A stretch of DNA of 64,000 nucleotides from Aurantiochytrium sp. KH105. Its lineage: Eukaryota; Sar; Bigyra; Thraustochytrida; Thraustochytriidae. The position numbers and the translations under genes are program-made. Location: positions 384,940 to 448,939 of the forward strand of contig BGKB01000044.1 in assembly GCA_003116975.1 (NCBI GenBank). Direction: 5' to 3'. The notes below the pieces were generated by a model, which worked only from the letters and a program-made list of their open reading frames with translations, was not told the DNA's origin and searched no databases. How positions within the stretch are numbered: the stretch's first letter is position 1; each line of letters begins with the position of its first letter. Of this stretch, positions 27,456 to 38,461 are shown piece after piece.

Positions 27456-27856
27456 GGTCTCAAAGTCTTGTCACGTAAAGGTGGCCTTTCCTCTGCGCCG
27501 TTGAGCGTTGAACGTGCGGTGGCCTGCTCGCTTGCTTGCTTGCTGGTTCACGAGCTGCTGCTGGCTGCTCTTTACCGTCCCTGGCGACGTGGCAACCCTG
27601 CCAGCGTCTCCTTGCGCAAGCGGACTGCAGCTCGTGCGGCGTGCCGCGTGGCGTTGTATCTCTCCTCGAACAGTTTCGGAAACTAGCTTTGGTGTCCACT
27701 ACTCAAAAGGTTTCCCGATGTGGAACTAGTTTTGTACTACCACTTTGTTCTCATCACCTGCCGCCGTCGCCCTCAAGGATTCTCGCACGCATGCAAACGT
27801 GAGAAGCCAAGACGCGCGGCGAGCAGGGCGCTGGCGTCACGTTTCCGCAGGTGACG
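27456..27856. promoter_or_regulatory. Divergent promoter region, EMC6 / ARM-like gene
   Basis: About 400 bases between divergent ATGs, with a short (GCTT)n tract at 27528-27543. No recognisable core elements were identified. Confidence 0.4.
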
Positions 27857-29956
27857 ATGGCGGAGAGCGAGAATGGAGCTGACTTGACTTCTGTGGAGGG
27901 CCTCGCGGCCGCCGCGTTGACGATGTCAGACGCAGCAGATGCGGCAGCAGGCGTCTCGGCATCAACGGCGGGCCCGGCAACAACAGCGACGACGGTGACG
28001 ACGACGACAACGAGCTGGGCGACCTGGGTGGACGCTGTGCGGGTGCTCGCGCGCGATGCGAGCAAGCGGAAAGAGATGCGGCAGCGTGAAGAGATTTGCG
28101 CGGGTGTTGCGCGCGCGATTGAGACGACAGTGACAGCTGGAGCGGCTGCTCTTGCAAATCTCGTTGTCGACGACGACGAAAGCATGCAAGCCTGCACCGC
28201 GCTGGAGACTGCAATTGTGAACCTTGCAAAAGCGTGTGTGGCGCGCATGGGGGACGATAGCGGCACGGAGGATGCGAGCAAGTTCGAGATGATTAGCACG
28301 ATTGCCTTGCGCAACATTTCGCAACAAGTATCGAGCTCAAAGGAAGCGAGTTTGCTGATTCGGCGCTTGGCGGACACGGGTCTGCGCACGGCGTGCTTTG
28401 CGGCCTGTTGCCGTGCATCGTCCTCCTCGACACGCGAGAATGCTCTGGGCGCAGTGGACGCCTTTTGCGAGGGCAGCGCCGAGACGAGAGAGGCATTTTT
28501 GGGTGTCGACGTCGAAAGCCAGTCGAAAGCGCAGTCCCTAGATATCGTGAGCGAGGCCCTGGAGCGTGCTAATGATGAACGCGGAAGTCGCGAGGCCCTC
28601 GAGCTTGTACAGCGTATCTGTGAGCATTGCGGAGCGCTGGAGCGCGAAAGCAAAGGAAACGCGACGGCGGCGATGCCAGCGAGCGCCGTTCGAGTCCTTT
28701 GCAAGCGCGGTATGGGTCGGCACTTGGGGTTGCTCGTTCGTGATGCGATCTTTCGTGGGCGAGCAGCAGGCGTGCTGGCGGAGATGGCCAAGTTGGCATT
28801 AACGCCGCAAGGCGCGCCGCAGCAGGATGAGGACTTTGAAGAACGAATTGCGCTTCTCCAGAAGGAGGGAGTGACGACCTGTGTGTTGGAAGCGCTTGAA
28901 TCGGCTCGCGCGCCATTTGGAGAGGCTGAGATTTGCTTGGCGCAGCTCTTGGCAGCTCTGGTGATGCCTCTTTCGGCAGATGGAGAATCGAGCGGAATGT
29001 TTGCGGCAGCGCGGGACGCACTCGCAGCTGCCGTGCGGAATGCAAGCGACGCGCTCGGCCCAATGGTGGGGCTTTTGCGGAGCAATGCCTCGGGGAGTCC
29101 TGACACGGAGGTGCGCATTCGCGGCGAGATTCTCCCTCTGGCCCGGTTCCGCCTGTTTTGTCTTGGAGGTCTAAACTCTCTGTCTGGGTCGCCAGCCAAC
29201 GCTGCGGGGTTTCTGGCGGAAGGTTCGCAGGTCTGCGCTGCTTGTGCAGAGGTCATTGCGGTGACCTTTGATTTCGATATCGAAGCGACGCGTTTCGCGC
29301 TCAACGTCCTCCGAAATCTTTGTCTCGAGGAAGCGAATCGTGTCAAGGTTTTGGATGCCGTGGCAGACGCCCAGGCGCTTGGCGCAATGCTGGCGCGCGT
29401 GGCAACGCTGAGCAAGGACCCGAACTCTGCGGGGCTTGCGGCGGCTGTGGTGCGATTGGTGGCATCTTCTCGAGACGCTGCGCTTCTCGAACGTGTTCTC
29501 TCGCCCAAGTCGTGTGACTCTCTAGTGCTTGCGGCTCGTGGGCGGACGCTTGCGTTTGCGCATGTTGAGATTGGGCGCGCCTTGGCTCACGCTGCCGTCG
29601 CACTGAAAGATTCGCTGCAGCAAGAGGGTCTGGGTCGGCACGTGGGTGTGACGGCTGCCATGAACAAGGTGTGTTTCCTTTTGCAGTCAGACCAAGACGT
29701 TCTTCACGTCGAGGCGCTCGAAGCCCTCTCGGTGTGTCCCGTGGCCCTCCTTGCGAGTTTGCAAAGCACAGTGAGCCTTGAGGTGCGGGACGCTAGCAAG
29801 GGAGATGGGGCCGGTATGCCGGGTGTCGTCAGCGGGGATGGGAGCAGCACGTCTGGGCAGAAGCTTTCGCTTCGTGAGCGACTCGAGCAGCTTGTTTCGG
29901 TTTCGGAGGAGGGCCAGGCGGCTGTTTTGGCCAAGTCTGTACTTGACAACATCTAG
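27857..29956 (+). CDS. ARM/HEAT-like helical repeat protein, function unknown
   Basis: The start is the ATG at 27857 (an in-frame GTG precedes it by two codons); 699 residues. The N-terminal 55 residues are Ala/Thr/Ser-rich, with a Thr run (about 49-56) before TSWATWVDAVRVLA. The rest is a long series of amphipathic helices of about 15 residues, Leu/Ala-rich, with ARM-like phrases such as AAALANLVVDDDESMQACT, TIALRNISQQ, RFALNVLRNLCLEEANRVKVL and HVEALEALSVCP. This suggests a superhelical protein-binding scaffold, possibly a smgGDS- or ataxin-10-like ARM protein, but no diagnostic motif fixes the family. There is no signal peptide or membrane segment, so it is probably cytosolic or nuclear. 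The divergent neighbour is EMC6 and the convergent neighbour is an ammonium transporter; neither suggests a function. Confidence 0.6.
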   Translation: MAESENGADLTSVEGLAAAALTMSDAADAAAGVSASTAGPATTATTVTTTTTSWATWVDAVRVLARDASKRKEMRQREEICAGVARAIETTVTAGAAALANLVVDDDESMQACTALETAIVNLAKACVARMGDDSGTEDASKFEMISTIALRNISQQVSSSKEASLLIRRLADTGLRTACFAACCRASSSSTRENALGAVDAFCEGSAETREAFLGVDVESQSKAQSLDIVSEALERANDERGSREALELVQRICEHCGALERESKGNATAAMPASAVRVLCKRGMGRHLGLLVRDAIFRGRAAGVLAEMAKLALTPQGAPQQDEDFEERIALLQKEGVTTCVLEALESARAPFGEAEICLAQLLAALVMPLSADGESSGMFAAARDALAAAVRNASDALGPMVGLLRSNASGSPDTEVRIRGEILPLARFRLFCLGGLNSLSGSPANAAGFLAEGSQVCAACAEVIAVTFDFDIEATRFALNVLRNLCLEEANRVKVLDAVADAQALGAMLARVATLSKDPNSAGLAAAVVRLVASSRDAALLERVLSPKSCDSLVLAARGRTLAFAHVEIGRALAHAAVALKDSLQQEGLGRHVGVTAAMNKVCFLLQSDQDVLHVEALEALSVCPVALLASLQSTVSLEVRDASKGDGAGMPGVVSGDGSSTSGQKLSLRERLEQLVSVSEEGQAAVLAKSVLDNI

Positions 29957-30446
29957 GCCTAGCCTTTGCTTGGGAGACAGACGTGGCAGTCGATTGATTC
30001 ATTGATTGATTCATTGATTGATTCGTTGATTCAATCGATTGATTGATTCATTGATTGATTCATTGATTCATTGATTCATTGATTCATTGATTCATTGATT
30101 GATTTGACTAACTTCTCTGCTGCAGCTGCGCAAGGAAGGGTCCGCATTGCCGCGGCACGGTGCCGCCCGCCCACGACGACTGGTCAAAAGCTATAAACGC
30201 CGCAATTCTCTCATACGTTCCTTTTCTGCGGGTGACAATACTAAGGCGGTAACTTTGATATTTTTTTTACTTGGCATCGTTTCCACCGATCGAGGCAAGA
30301 TCAGTGGGTAAGTAGCAACTAGCAACTCGATCCAAGGTCAAGGCAAGACATACGAAAGAGGATAAGGACAATTAACATGGAGACACAAATGTTTTTTGAA
30401 GAAGTTACGCAGGCACTGGGCGTGAGATGAACACATGGGCGCGCAT
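29957..30446. other. Convergent 3' spacer with TGATTGATTCAT microsatellite
   Basis: Holds the 3' ends of the ARM-like and AMT-A genes. About 115 bases (29991-30105) are an imperfect (TTGA/TTCA)n tetranucleotide array. The remaining sequence has no coding signal. Confidence 0.6.
29991..30105. repeat. (ATTG/ATTC)n tetranucleotide microsatellite
   Basis: Alternating GATT and CATT tetramers over about 115 bases, strictly AT-rich in a GC-rich neighbourhood. Confidence 0.9.
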
Positions 30447-31796
30447 TTAGAGGGCCTTGTCGTCCTCCGGAATGTAGGAGAAGACCTTGCCGCCGTGCTC
30501 AGAGGCATCGAGACCGGCGGTCTCCATCTCCTCAGAGACGCGGAGCTTGCCGGTGACCTTGAGGACAATGGCGAGGGGGGCGGTCGTGGCCGCGACCCAG
30601 GCAATGATGGCGGCAGCGCCAGCGAGCTGGGTGGCGATCTGGGTGCCCGAGGCGCCGTTGCACTCGAGGCTCGAGTAGGCGAGGAAGATGCGATCCTCCG
30701 AGGCGAAGCAGCCGACAGCGAGGAGACCCCAGACACCGGCAGCGCCGTGGACCGAGATGGCGTCAACCGGGTCATCAACGCCGATGATCTTCATGAGCTT
30801 GGAGGAGCCCATGTAGACGAGGGCGCCGATGCCGCCGGCGACGATCGCGAAGCCGGGCTCGAGGGTGGAGCAGCCGGCAGTGATAGAGACGAGACCGGCG
30901 AGGGTGCAGTTGAGCACGTTGCCGAGCTGGTACTTGCCGGTGACAAGGCGGTTGACGATCATGCCGACGATGGCGGCGGCGGCGGGGGCGAGCGTGGTGG
31001 TGACAGCGACATGACCGGCGTTGTCGCCATCGAAGGCGAGCGTGGAGCCGCAGTTGAAACCGTACCAGCCGAACCAAAGGATGAAGGTACCGAGGGTGCA
31101 GAGGCTGAGGTTGTTGGCGGCGAACTCCTCCTCGTCACCGGACCAGCGGCCGAGGCGGGGTCCAAGGATGAGGGCGACAACGAAGGCGGCGACACCACCG
31201 GTGAGGTGGACAACACCAGAGCCAGCGTAGTCAATGACACCGCAGCCGCCGTCTTCAACGAAGAGGGGGGTGTAGCCTTCGTCGGGGGCCTGGAAGGCGC
31301 TAGCCCAGCCGCCGGTGGCCCAGATCCAGTGGACGACGACAGGGTAGACGAAGGCGGTGAGCCACGAGGCAATCAGGAAGTAGGCGGGGAGGGCGACACG
31401 GCCGGCGACGGCACCAGAGACGATGGTGGCGGCGGTGGCGGCGAACATGGCCTGGAAGAAGAATCCGGCCATGCCACTGATGCTGTCGGCGGAGAGAGCG
31501 TAGTTGCCGTTGCCGATAAAGTCGAAGGTGGCGGTGTACTTGTTGTCTTCGCCGTAGGCGAAGCCGTAGCCGAGCAGGTAAAACCAGAAGGAGCCGAGGG
31601 AGATGGTGGCCAAGTTCTTGTACAGGATGTTCACGGCGTTACGGTGGCGCACGGAGCCAGCCTCAAGCATGGTGAAGCCGGCGTGCATCCAGAAGACGAG
31701 GAAGCCGGTGATGAGCATCCACATGTTGTTGTAGCTGTCCTTCATGGCGCCCCATTCCTCAGCAACTCCCTTAAGGAACTCTTCGGGGGTTGACAT
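30447..31796 (-). CDS. Ammonium transporter, AMT/MEP family (AMT-A)
   Basis: The ATG at 31796 (A at -3) gives 449 residues with eleven predicted membrane spans. Family landmarks are WMHAGFTMLEAGSVRHRNAVN (36-56), the pore-lining twin histidines in VVVHWIWATGG (His156) and DAISVHGAAGVWG (His350), and DYAGSGVVHLTGG (189-201). The cytosolic tail has GLDASEHGG, matching the plant AMT1 element GxDxTRHGG but with Ser in place of the gating phospho-Thr. This suggests trimer gating by phosphorylation could be conserved (inference). Role: NH4+ uptake across the plasma membrane. It lies head to head with AMT-B across a 5-kb spacer, and glutamine synthetase lies about 29 kb further along. Confidence 0.96.
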   Translation of the reverse strand: MSTPEEFLKGVAEEWGAMKDSYNNMWMLITGFLVFWMHAGFTMLEAGSVRHRNAVNILYKNLATISLGSFWFYLLGYGFAYGEDNKYTATFDFIGNGNYALSADSISGMAGFFFQAMFAATAATIVSGAVAGRVALPAYFLIASWLTAFVYPVVVHWIWATGGWASAFQAPDEGYTPLFVEDGGCGVIDYAGSGVVHLTGGVAAFVVALILGPRLGRWSGDEEEFAANNLSLCTLGTFILWFGWYGFNCGSTLAFDGDNAGHVAVTTTLAPAAAAIVGMIVNRLVTGKYQLGNVLNCTLAGLVSITAGCSTLEPGFAIVAGGIGALVYMGSSKLMKIIGVDDPVDAISVHGAAGVWGLLAVGCFASEDRIFLAYSSLECNGASGTQIATQLAGAAAIIAWVAATTAPLAIVLKVTGKLRVSEEMETAGLDASEHGGKVFSYIPEDDKAL

Positions 31797-34477
31797 GGTT
31801 GCTGCTTTTTGCTTGTTCTGTGCTTGCTGGGTGCTAAGCGGTGCTTCTCGATTGACGGCGCGGAGCGCGGCCGAGTATAGGTTTTGCTGCCGGCAAGCCC
31901 GCGCTTTCCTTTTTTACCAACCCGCGCCCTTTTACGCCCTTTAAAAAACCTTTCTCTTGCCGCGTGCAGCCTCACTCGCCGTCGCGTGCGAACAGGCCCG
32001 CACAGTGCGCAGCTGGGGTGGAAGCGAGGCGCGCGACTCGGGGCGCCGCCCGGGCCCGCGCCTGCTTGCGCGCCTTTGTTGATGCACTTCCCGCGGTCCG
32101 TGTGCAAAAGAAAAAAAAATGTGTGAGAGGGGAAAAAAGAAAAATTTTCTTCCACTCTTTCCATTTTCTTGGACGCGCAGAGGAGGACGAGGGAGCGGAT
32201 AGTGACGGAAGGAGGGTGGCCGCGCAGCGCCAGCACGGCAGCCCCAGGACGCGAGTGTCCATGTCCGTGTGCGAACAAGCAAGCGAGCAAGCGAGCAAGC
32301 GTGTGCAGACGCAGCGCCTCGCCTGACGAGCGAGCAACGGCGAGAGCCAGAGGAAAACAAGACACCAAGAAAAAAACAGCAATCGACGCGTGTGCACGCA
32401 CACCAGGCGCAGACTCGCACGGTGCCCCCTCCGCCAGCCGCCCCGCTCGCCGGGCTCCCCACAGTCGGGCAGGGTGCGCGCCGCGCTCCAGATTATTGCT
32501 CCGGGCGCCTCCCAGGGGCACGCGCCGGCTCCGCGCGTGCTCGCGGGCGCACTCCGCGCGGAGCTAGGCAGAGGGAGAGGGGGGACGCAGGGCGCAAGTC
32601 CCAAGGGCAAGCTGCAGGGTGCCCGCCCCGCGCTCCGAGCAGCACCGCGTCGACCGCTGCCTGCAGCGCGTGCACGCGCTGCGCGCCTCCCTTTTGCGTG
32701 GCGTTTTGGCGACGACTGCGTCTCGCTGGCTGGCTGCTGCTGCTGCACAGCGCGTGCACGCGCGAGAGTCGGAATAGTAGGCTGTTGAAGAGCGTCACGG
32801 TGCGAGAGAGAGAGTGCAACGGAACGGCGATTGCCAGAAAATGGGATTGCAAGATTGTGCAAGGTGTGTAAGATGGGATTGCAATGTATTGGCAAGAGCT
32901 ATAGTTTCGATCTTTCGCGCTGGAGGCGCAGGCGCTCGCCGTCGATCGTTGCGCAGGGTAGCTGGCCAGTTGCCATGGAGGATGGCTGGCCGAGCACTGC
33001 GAGGCGCAGCCGCTGGTGTCGCTGGTGTCGTTGGTGTCGCTTGCGCGTGCGCTCGCACGCGTTTGCTCGAAATGGAGGGGGAGCGAGCCAGGAAGAATGA
33101 AAAAAATTGAACGACCCGACGGTCACCGTGCAGTAGTGGCAGCCACGGCAGCAGAGGGCGCGCGAGGGACGCGACGCGGGAGGCGCCCGCGTATCGCCGT
33201 AGTCCTCAAGGACCGCGCAGTGACGATGGGCCGGGCGAGCAGCAGCAGCAGCAGCAGCAGCAGCGTCGATTGCCTGCCTGGCTGGTTGATCGGCGACTCG
33301 ACGGTGATCTTGCGAGCGATCTTGGAGGGTGGCGCCCAAGCCGGCCGCCGATCAGGATCAGCCGGTCAGTCCAGCCCAAGACGGGCCGGCCGGCCGACCG
33401 GTCGTGTCAGCCATGGTCGTGGCAGGGGCCGGCCTCTGGCAATGGAAACCCTTTTACAATGGCAGCTTCTCCTGGGCTGTCTTGATGTGAGGCCTGGCCA
33501 TTGTTTTGCTCCTGTCCTTCCTTTGTTTTGCGTGTTTTCGCTCCCTACTGTGAGCGCACACCCGCCGCAGCCGGCCGCCACTCGCTCTCGCCGCGCATGC
33601 CGGCCAGCAGCGGCGCGGTGCAGCGGCTCCGCTCCCTGCCTTGAAGCGTGGCGGGCCTCCGCCGCTGGATTTTTTTCACCCTTCGCAGTTGGTCGTGCGC
33701 TCGCTCGCCACTCCACTCGCGGGCCGATCGAGATCTTCTCCTGCTCCCGCGCAAGCCGCCCCGCGCTGGAACGACGCCGGCGCGGGCGGCCCAAAAAAAA
33801 CGCCCGCAGCCGCCAAGATTGATGATGTGAGCCATGCATTCTTTTGCCAGCTTGAGAAATGACCAAGACAAGATTAGCCCAGCCCGGCCCAGCCAAGCCG
33901 AAAGCCGCAGCAGCAGCAGCGGCGGCAGCGTCCACGCCGCACCTGCTGCGCTGCAGCCGCCCAGCCGCTTCCAGGTCGGTGTCGCGTCGTCGTCGCAGGC
34001 GTGTCGCCGCCGCGCTGCGCGCTCGCCGCGCGTGCTGCTCGGAGCTCGTCTCGGCCGCCTAGCCGACGCCTAGCACACCCTACTTGTGGACCGGCCGGTG
34101 CACGCGCTGCGCCTCCCGACCCGACCCTCGCAGGGCAGCGAGCGCAGTCGCCACAACGCTGCCGCTGCTGCTGCTGCTGCTGCTCGCGGCCGCGAGTAGC
34201 GGCAGGCCAGCCGGCATGTGCCTGGATGGGCTGGCAGGTGGCATGGACGAATGGATGGCCGCGAGGGCTGGTTGGGCCAGGGGCCGCGAGAAGTGCAGGA
34301 GGGCGGGCGGTTATGTAGTGCTAGGAGCTGGCCGGGTGGCTCCCTCCCGAGATCAACACTTCCTGGTCTCCCTCTGGAACTTGAGCGTGCTTGCTCTGTT
34401 TTGCGGTTATGTGCATTAGTGCCAGCCAGGCAAGGCTGGCTGTCCAGGCTCGTGCGCGCGAGCAAACGGAGCCGGCG

Positions 34478-34501
34478 GCGCTGCGCTGCGCAGCGCAGCG
34501 C
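34478..34501. repeat. 24-bp perfect palindrome
   Basis: GCGCTGCGCTGC is followed directly by its exact reverse complement, then by more GCTGC units to about 34531. It can extrude as a cruciform. Confidence 0.85.
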
Positions 34502-34560
34502 TGCGCTGCTGCGCTGCGCTGTGCGAGGCTGCTCGCAAGTGAGTCACTGCGCGCGAGGGC

Positions 34561-34612
34561 CGCGCGTGCATGATGCGTCCATGCACCGCGCGTGCATGAT
34601 GCGTCCATGCAC
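34561..34612. repeat. Two perfect tandem copies of a 26-bp hairpin unit
   Basis: Copies at 34561-34586 and 34587-34612 are identical. Each contains TGCATG and its inverse CATGCA separated by ATGCGTC, so each unit can fold on itself. Confidence 0.9.
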
Positions 34613-36120
34613 CGCGACGGCGAGAGTTACGATCGATCGACAGCGATAAGCTCGCTCAAGCCAAGCCAAGCCATGCCGAGGCGAGGCGAGGCGAGGCGAG
34701 GCGACTCGACTCGACCCGACTCGGATTCGTTCCATTCACACGTTCTTGATTGATCCAGGGCGCCGCCATGGAAGCAAGCAACGCAAAAGCTGCAGCACAG
34801 GTTGCGATCTTTGGCTTCCATGCCAGCCTCTTCCGAGCGCACGCTTCCAGGGACAGCGCCTCGGCGCGGCACGGCGACGGACCGGCGCTGCGGCCTTGGC
34901 TCTTTGGCCAGTGAGCTGCTGTCCTTGCCTGCTCGGCCCTCTAGGGCGTGCATTTCTTGCTTGCTATTGCTTTCTTTCTTTCTTCCCCTTTCTTCGCGTG
35001 ACCGCGCCCCGTCATCCATGGCGCGAGCACTTTTTTTCTTTCTCTCTCCCTCACTCCGCCTCTGGCATTGCACACGGGACTTGACTTGTGCAGCGCGATG
35101 ACACTGCGGTCCAGCCGCACGGAGTCCGCTCGGCGCGTTGCTGAGGGCACTGCAAGCAAATGGATGGGTGCAAGGTGTTCACACCGCACTGCATTGCATC
35201 GCATCGCATCGCATCGCGTGCACATGGACCAAAGATCGCGGATCTTAATCGATCGAACGCGATCGTCTTGGCCGCACCGACGAACGAATGAAGGAACGAT
35301 CAAACGGTAGGCCGGCCGGCCGGCCGGTAGGGCTTAGAGAGAGGCGGAGGGAGGGCCTCCGCGCCGTTGCTCCAGCGAATCATGCGCCAGGTCTCGATCC
35401 GCGAGGCTCCGACCGGACTGCACCGCGCACCGCGCTGCAGCCGGCTGCCACTGCCGCTGCCGATGCTCGCATTCGCCTCGCCTGGCTAGCTCTAGCTACT
35501 TTTACGGGAGCTCTTGGGCGGGAGAAAGGGACGCACTTTTCACCATGATCCATGTGTTCCATCGCAATCATCGACGACGGGGTGTGCACGCACGGCGCAG
35601 AGGAGGCTGAGGGGAGAAGGGATGGTGGTTAGACGGCTCCGTCGAGCAGTTAGACTGCGGGTAGTTAGAGGGTCGCGCAGGAGGCTCCCGCGCTGCACGC
35701 GCTGCGCGCGCCGCGCGGTCCGAGCAGTCACCCACAGTGCGCGAGCCGCGCCATAAGCGCCTATCGCGCGAAAGAAAGAAGCGTGGGAGAGAAAGAGCAA
35801 GAAAGATCGCTGGGCAAGGCAAGGCAAGGCAAGTCAAGGCAAGGCAAGGCTGGCGATGAGCGGGCGCCGCGCGCAAGAGACAGGACACGAGCGAGTAGCC
35901 TCGTGGATTGGGCTGGCGTGCGTCCAGGCAGGCTGGCTCGCGGGTACGCGCTCATCTATCTTGGATAGAGTAAGAGACTAAAGGAATGAAATGCCAAAGA
36001 GGTGCACCCTTTATTCCTTGTGCTTGACCGCTCGCTCCCGCGCTCGACCCTGCTCGGTCGTTCGCCGTCGCTCGATCCGTCCACCCTGGGTAGGCCTGGT
36101 TGGCCTGCCTCGCCTGCACA

Positions 36121-36182
36121 GCTGGCTGGCTGGATAACTGGCTGGCTGGATGGCTGGCTGGCTGGTTGGCTGGCTGGCTGGC
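36121..36182. repeat. GGCT/GGAT/GGTT tetranucleotide array
   Basis: About 15 units of TGGC with interspersed variants, some 670 bases upstream of the AMT-B start. Confidence 0.85.
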
Positions 36183-36855
36183 CTGCGCAGCCCGCGCCGA
36201 TGAAAAGGGCTCGTCGATCGTGCACCCGGGCGACGCCCTGCCCACGCCTCGGGCCTTGCTTCGCAAGCAAGCTCTTCCTCCGCCTCGCCTCTTCCAGCGC
36301 GTCGGCTCCGGCCGTCCGGGCGGCGCCGGGTGCACGCCCGCCCTGGCGGCGGCCCACCCTCCCTCCCGCTCACACTGCTCGACATCGCCCAGGCACGCAG
36401 GCACGCGACGGCTCCGCTGCGACTGCGACATGGAGGAAGGAGAGAAGAAAGGAAGGGAAAACAATCAAAACGCGGCGGCGTGTGCACGCGCGGCGTCGAA
36501 GCGGGCACTTTGTTTTTAGGCGCTCCGGGCAGGTTTTCCTTCTTTCCTAGCCCGTCGCTGCTTCCAAAAAATCCACTCCTCGCCTCGACGCGGCGCGACT
36601 CGTGCGACGCCCCCCCCCCCCAGCGCCCACTGGGGGGCGCGCAGAAGGGAGGGCATGCGGCGAGAAAAAGGAAAAACTATGGTGGAAGCACGCGGCGCAA
36701 GGAGTGGAAGCAGGGCCGGCCTGCTTGTGCGTGCCCGCGCGGCGGCGGCCCGGCAGCAGCAAACCAGCAACTTGGCTTGACCCAAAGCAAAACCAAAACA
36801 ACCCAACCCGACAAGCCAAGTCACCAACACTCCCGCAAGCAACAAGCAAGACACA

Positions 36856-38238
36856 ATGTCCTTCAACGCCTCGACCTTCAACATCTCGACCATTCCGGAC
36901 CTCGTCGCTGCGGCTGAGGCCGTCGAGTACGTTGGCGCTTCCGCTGACAACCTCTGGATGCTCATCGCGGGCTTCCTCGTCTTCTGGATGCATGCTGGCT
37001 TCTGCATGCTCGAGGCCGGCTCCGTCCAGCACAAGAACTCCGTGAACATCTGCTTCAAGAACCTTGGTACTGTCACCATCTCCGCCATCATGTACTACCT
37101 TATCGGCTGGGGCTTCGCCTACGGCCCCACTGGTGGCCCCGGCGATGACGGCGCCAACACCTCCGCCTCGTACGGCTTCATCGGCACCGGCGCCTTCACC
37201 CTCGAGGGTCTTGGCGCGTCCGACATGGCCCTCTTCTTCTTCCAGTTCGCCTTCTGCGCCACCGCCGCCACCATCGTCTCTGGTGCCGTCGCCGGCCGCA
37301 TCAACCTCATTGCCTACTTCATCATCGCCGTCTACCTGACCGGCTTTGTCTACCCCGTCGTCTCCCACTGGATCTGGGCCACCGGCGGCTTCATCTCCGG
37401 CTTCAACGACCCCGCCCACAAGCTCTTCGGCAGCTGCGGCATGGTTGACTTCGCTGGCTCCGGTGTCGTCCACATGACCGGCGGTGTCTCTGCCCTCATC
37501 TTCGCCAAGGTCCTCGGCCCCCGCAAGGGCCGCTTCGACGCCGACGGCAGCGTGCTCGAGATCCCCCCCCACAACATTGCCCTCCAGACCCTCGGTGTGT
37601 TCATCCTCTGGTTCGGATGGTACGGATTCAACTGCGGCTCCACCCTCGCCTGGAGCGGCGACCTTGCCGGCCACGTCGCCGTCACCACCACCCTCGCCCC
37701 CTCGGCTGCCGTCATCACCTGCATGATCGTCCAGCGCTTCCTCACCGGCACCTTCGACATCGGCTCGGCCCTTAACGGCGCCCTCGCTGGCCTCGTCTCC
37801 ATCACCGCCCCCTGCGCCGTCGCCCCCGTCTGGGGCGCCATCATCATCGGCATCCTCGGTGGCCTCATCTACATTGGCGCCTCCAAGCTCGTCGTCAAGG
37901 TCTTCAAGGTCGATGACCCCGTTGACGCCATCGCCGTCCACGGTATCTGCGGTGCCTGGGGTGTTGTCGCCGCCGCCCTCTTCGGCGCTGAGGCCTCCAT
38001 CGAGTCCTCGTACTCGTGCCCCGACTTCGACCGCGGCATGCAGCTCGGCGTGCAGCTTGTTGGCATCTTCACGATCGTCGCCTGGTGCACCCTCACCTGC
38101 CTTCCCCTCGCTCTCCTCCTCAAGGTCACCGGCATTCTCCGCGTGTCTGAGGCCGACGAGGAGATGGGTCTCGATGCCTCCGAGCACGGCGCTCAGGCCT
38201 ACGTCTCGGGCAAGTCTGCCAAGCTGTCCCCCGCCTAA
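36856..38238 (+). CDS. Ammonium transporter, AMT/MEP family (AMT-B)
   Basis: The ATG at 36856 (A at -3) gives 460 residues with eleven predicted spans and a short extracellular N-terminus bearing two N-glycosylation sequons. Landmarks: FWMHAGFCMLEAGSVQHKNS, pore histidines His171 (VVSHWIWATGG) and His362 (DAIAVHGICGAWG), FAGSGVVHMTGG, and the tail element GLDASEHGA. It is clearly related to AMT-A but well diverged, especially in the loop after span 2 and the C-terminal half, so this is an old duplication and not a recent one. Third codon positions are almost uniformly C or G, a sign of high expression. Role: ammonium uptake. The 3' flank is AT-richer and leads into a minisatellite. Confidence 0.96.
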   Translation: MSFNASTFNISTIPDLVAAAEAVEYVGASADNLWMLIAGFLVFWMHAGFCMLEAGSVQHKNSVNICFKNLGTVTISAIMYYLIGWGFAYGPTGGPGDDGANTSASYGFIGTGAFTLEGLGASDMALFFFQFAFCATAATIVSGAVAGRINLIAYFIIAVYLTGFVYPVVSHWIWATGGFISGFNDPAHKLFGSCGMVDFAGSGVVHMTGGVSALIFAKVLGPRKGRFDADGSVLEIPPHNIALQTLGVFILWFGWYGFNCGSTLAWSGDLAGHVAVTTTLAPSAAVITCMIVQRFLTGTFDIGSALNGALAGLVSITAPCAVAPVWGAIIIGILGGLIYIGASKLVVKVFKVDDPVDAIAVHGICGAWGVVAAALFGAEASIESSYSCPDFDRGMQLGVQLVGIFTIVAWCTLTCLPLALLLKVTGILRVSEADEEMGLDASEHGAQAYVSGKSAKLSPA

Positions 38239-38461
38239 ACAGCGGTCACTCAAATCGTGTTCCCGCGCTGGGCTCTCACCCTAAAAGCGTTGAGATCTTC
38301 GTAAATCATCAACTCTGTGTCCAATTGTTTCCACTTCATTGACTCCTTTTCTTGCCTCTCTCATTTCTTTGTTCTTGTCCAATTCAAGGCACGCTCACTA
38401 GACATTTGACATCATCTCAGATGGTCACTGTGGGAATGGACTGAGGGCTAAAGTACGTGCC

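Larger units (their letters stand above)
31797..36855. promoter_or_regulatory. 5-kb repeat-rich region between divergent ammonium transporters
   Basis: The long spacer between the AMT-A and AMT-B ATGs has no supportable gene. Open frames are Arg/Pro/Ser/Ala-rich in every phase and lack domains. It is packed with simple repeats: (AGC)n at 33238-33264, (CTG)n at 34162-34184, GAGGC-type tandem at 34676-34702, GCATC tandem at 35196-35218, GGCC palindrome run near 35309-35328, AAGGC tandem at 35816-35850, GGCTGGCT array at 36121-36182, and a C-run at 36610-36620. Both transporter promoters must lie near its ends. An unseen non-coding RNA is possible. Confidence 0.5.

Noticed and set aside
27754-29508. 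584-codon minus-strand frame opposite the ARM-like gene
   Set aside because: Ser/Ala/Arg-rich with no domain. The + frame shows regular amphipathic helices and starts at an ATG.
30435-31793. 452-codon plus-strand frame opposite AMT-A
   Set aside because: Gly/Glu/Asp-rich antisense translation of transporter helices. The same artefact occurs opposite AMT-B (36547-38253) and glutamine synthetase (60476-61987).
31797-36855. Hidden protein gene in the AMT spacer
   Set aside because: Every frame longer than 100 codons is repeat-derived or compositionally extreme, and frames coexist on both strands over the same bases without conserved motifs.
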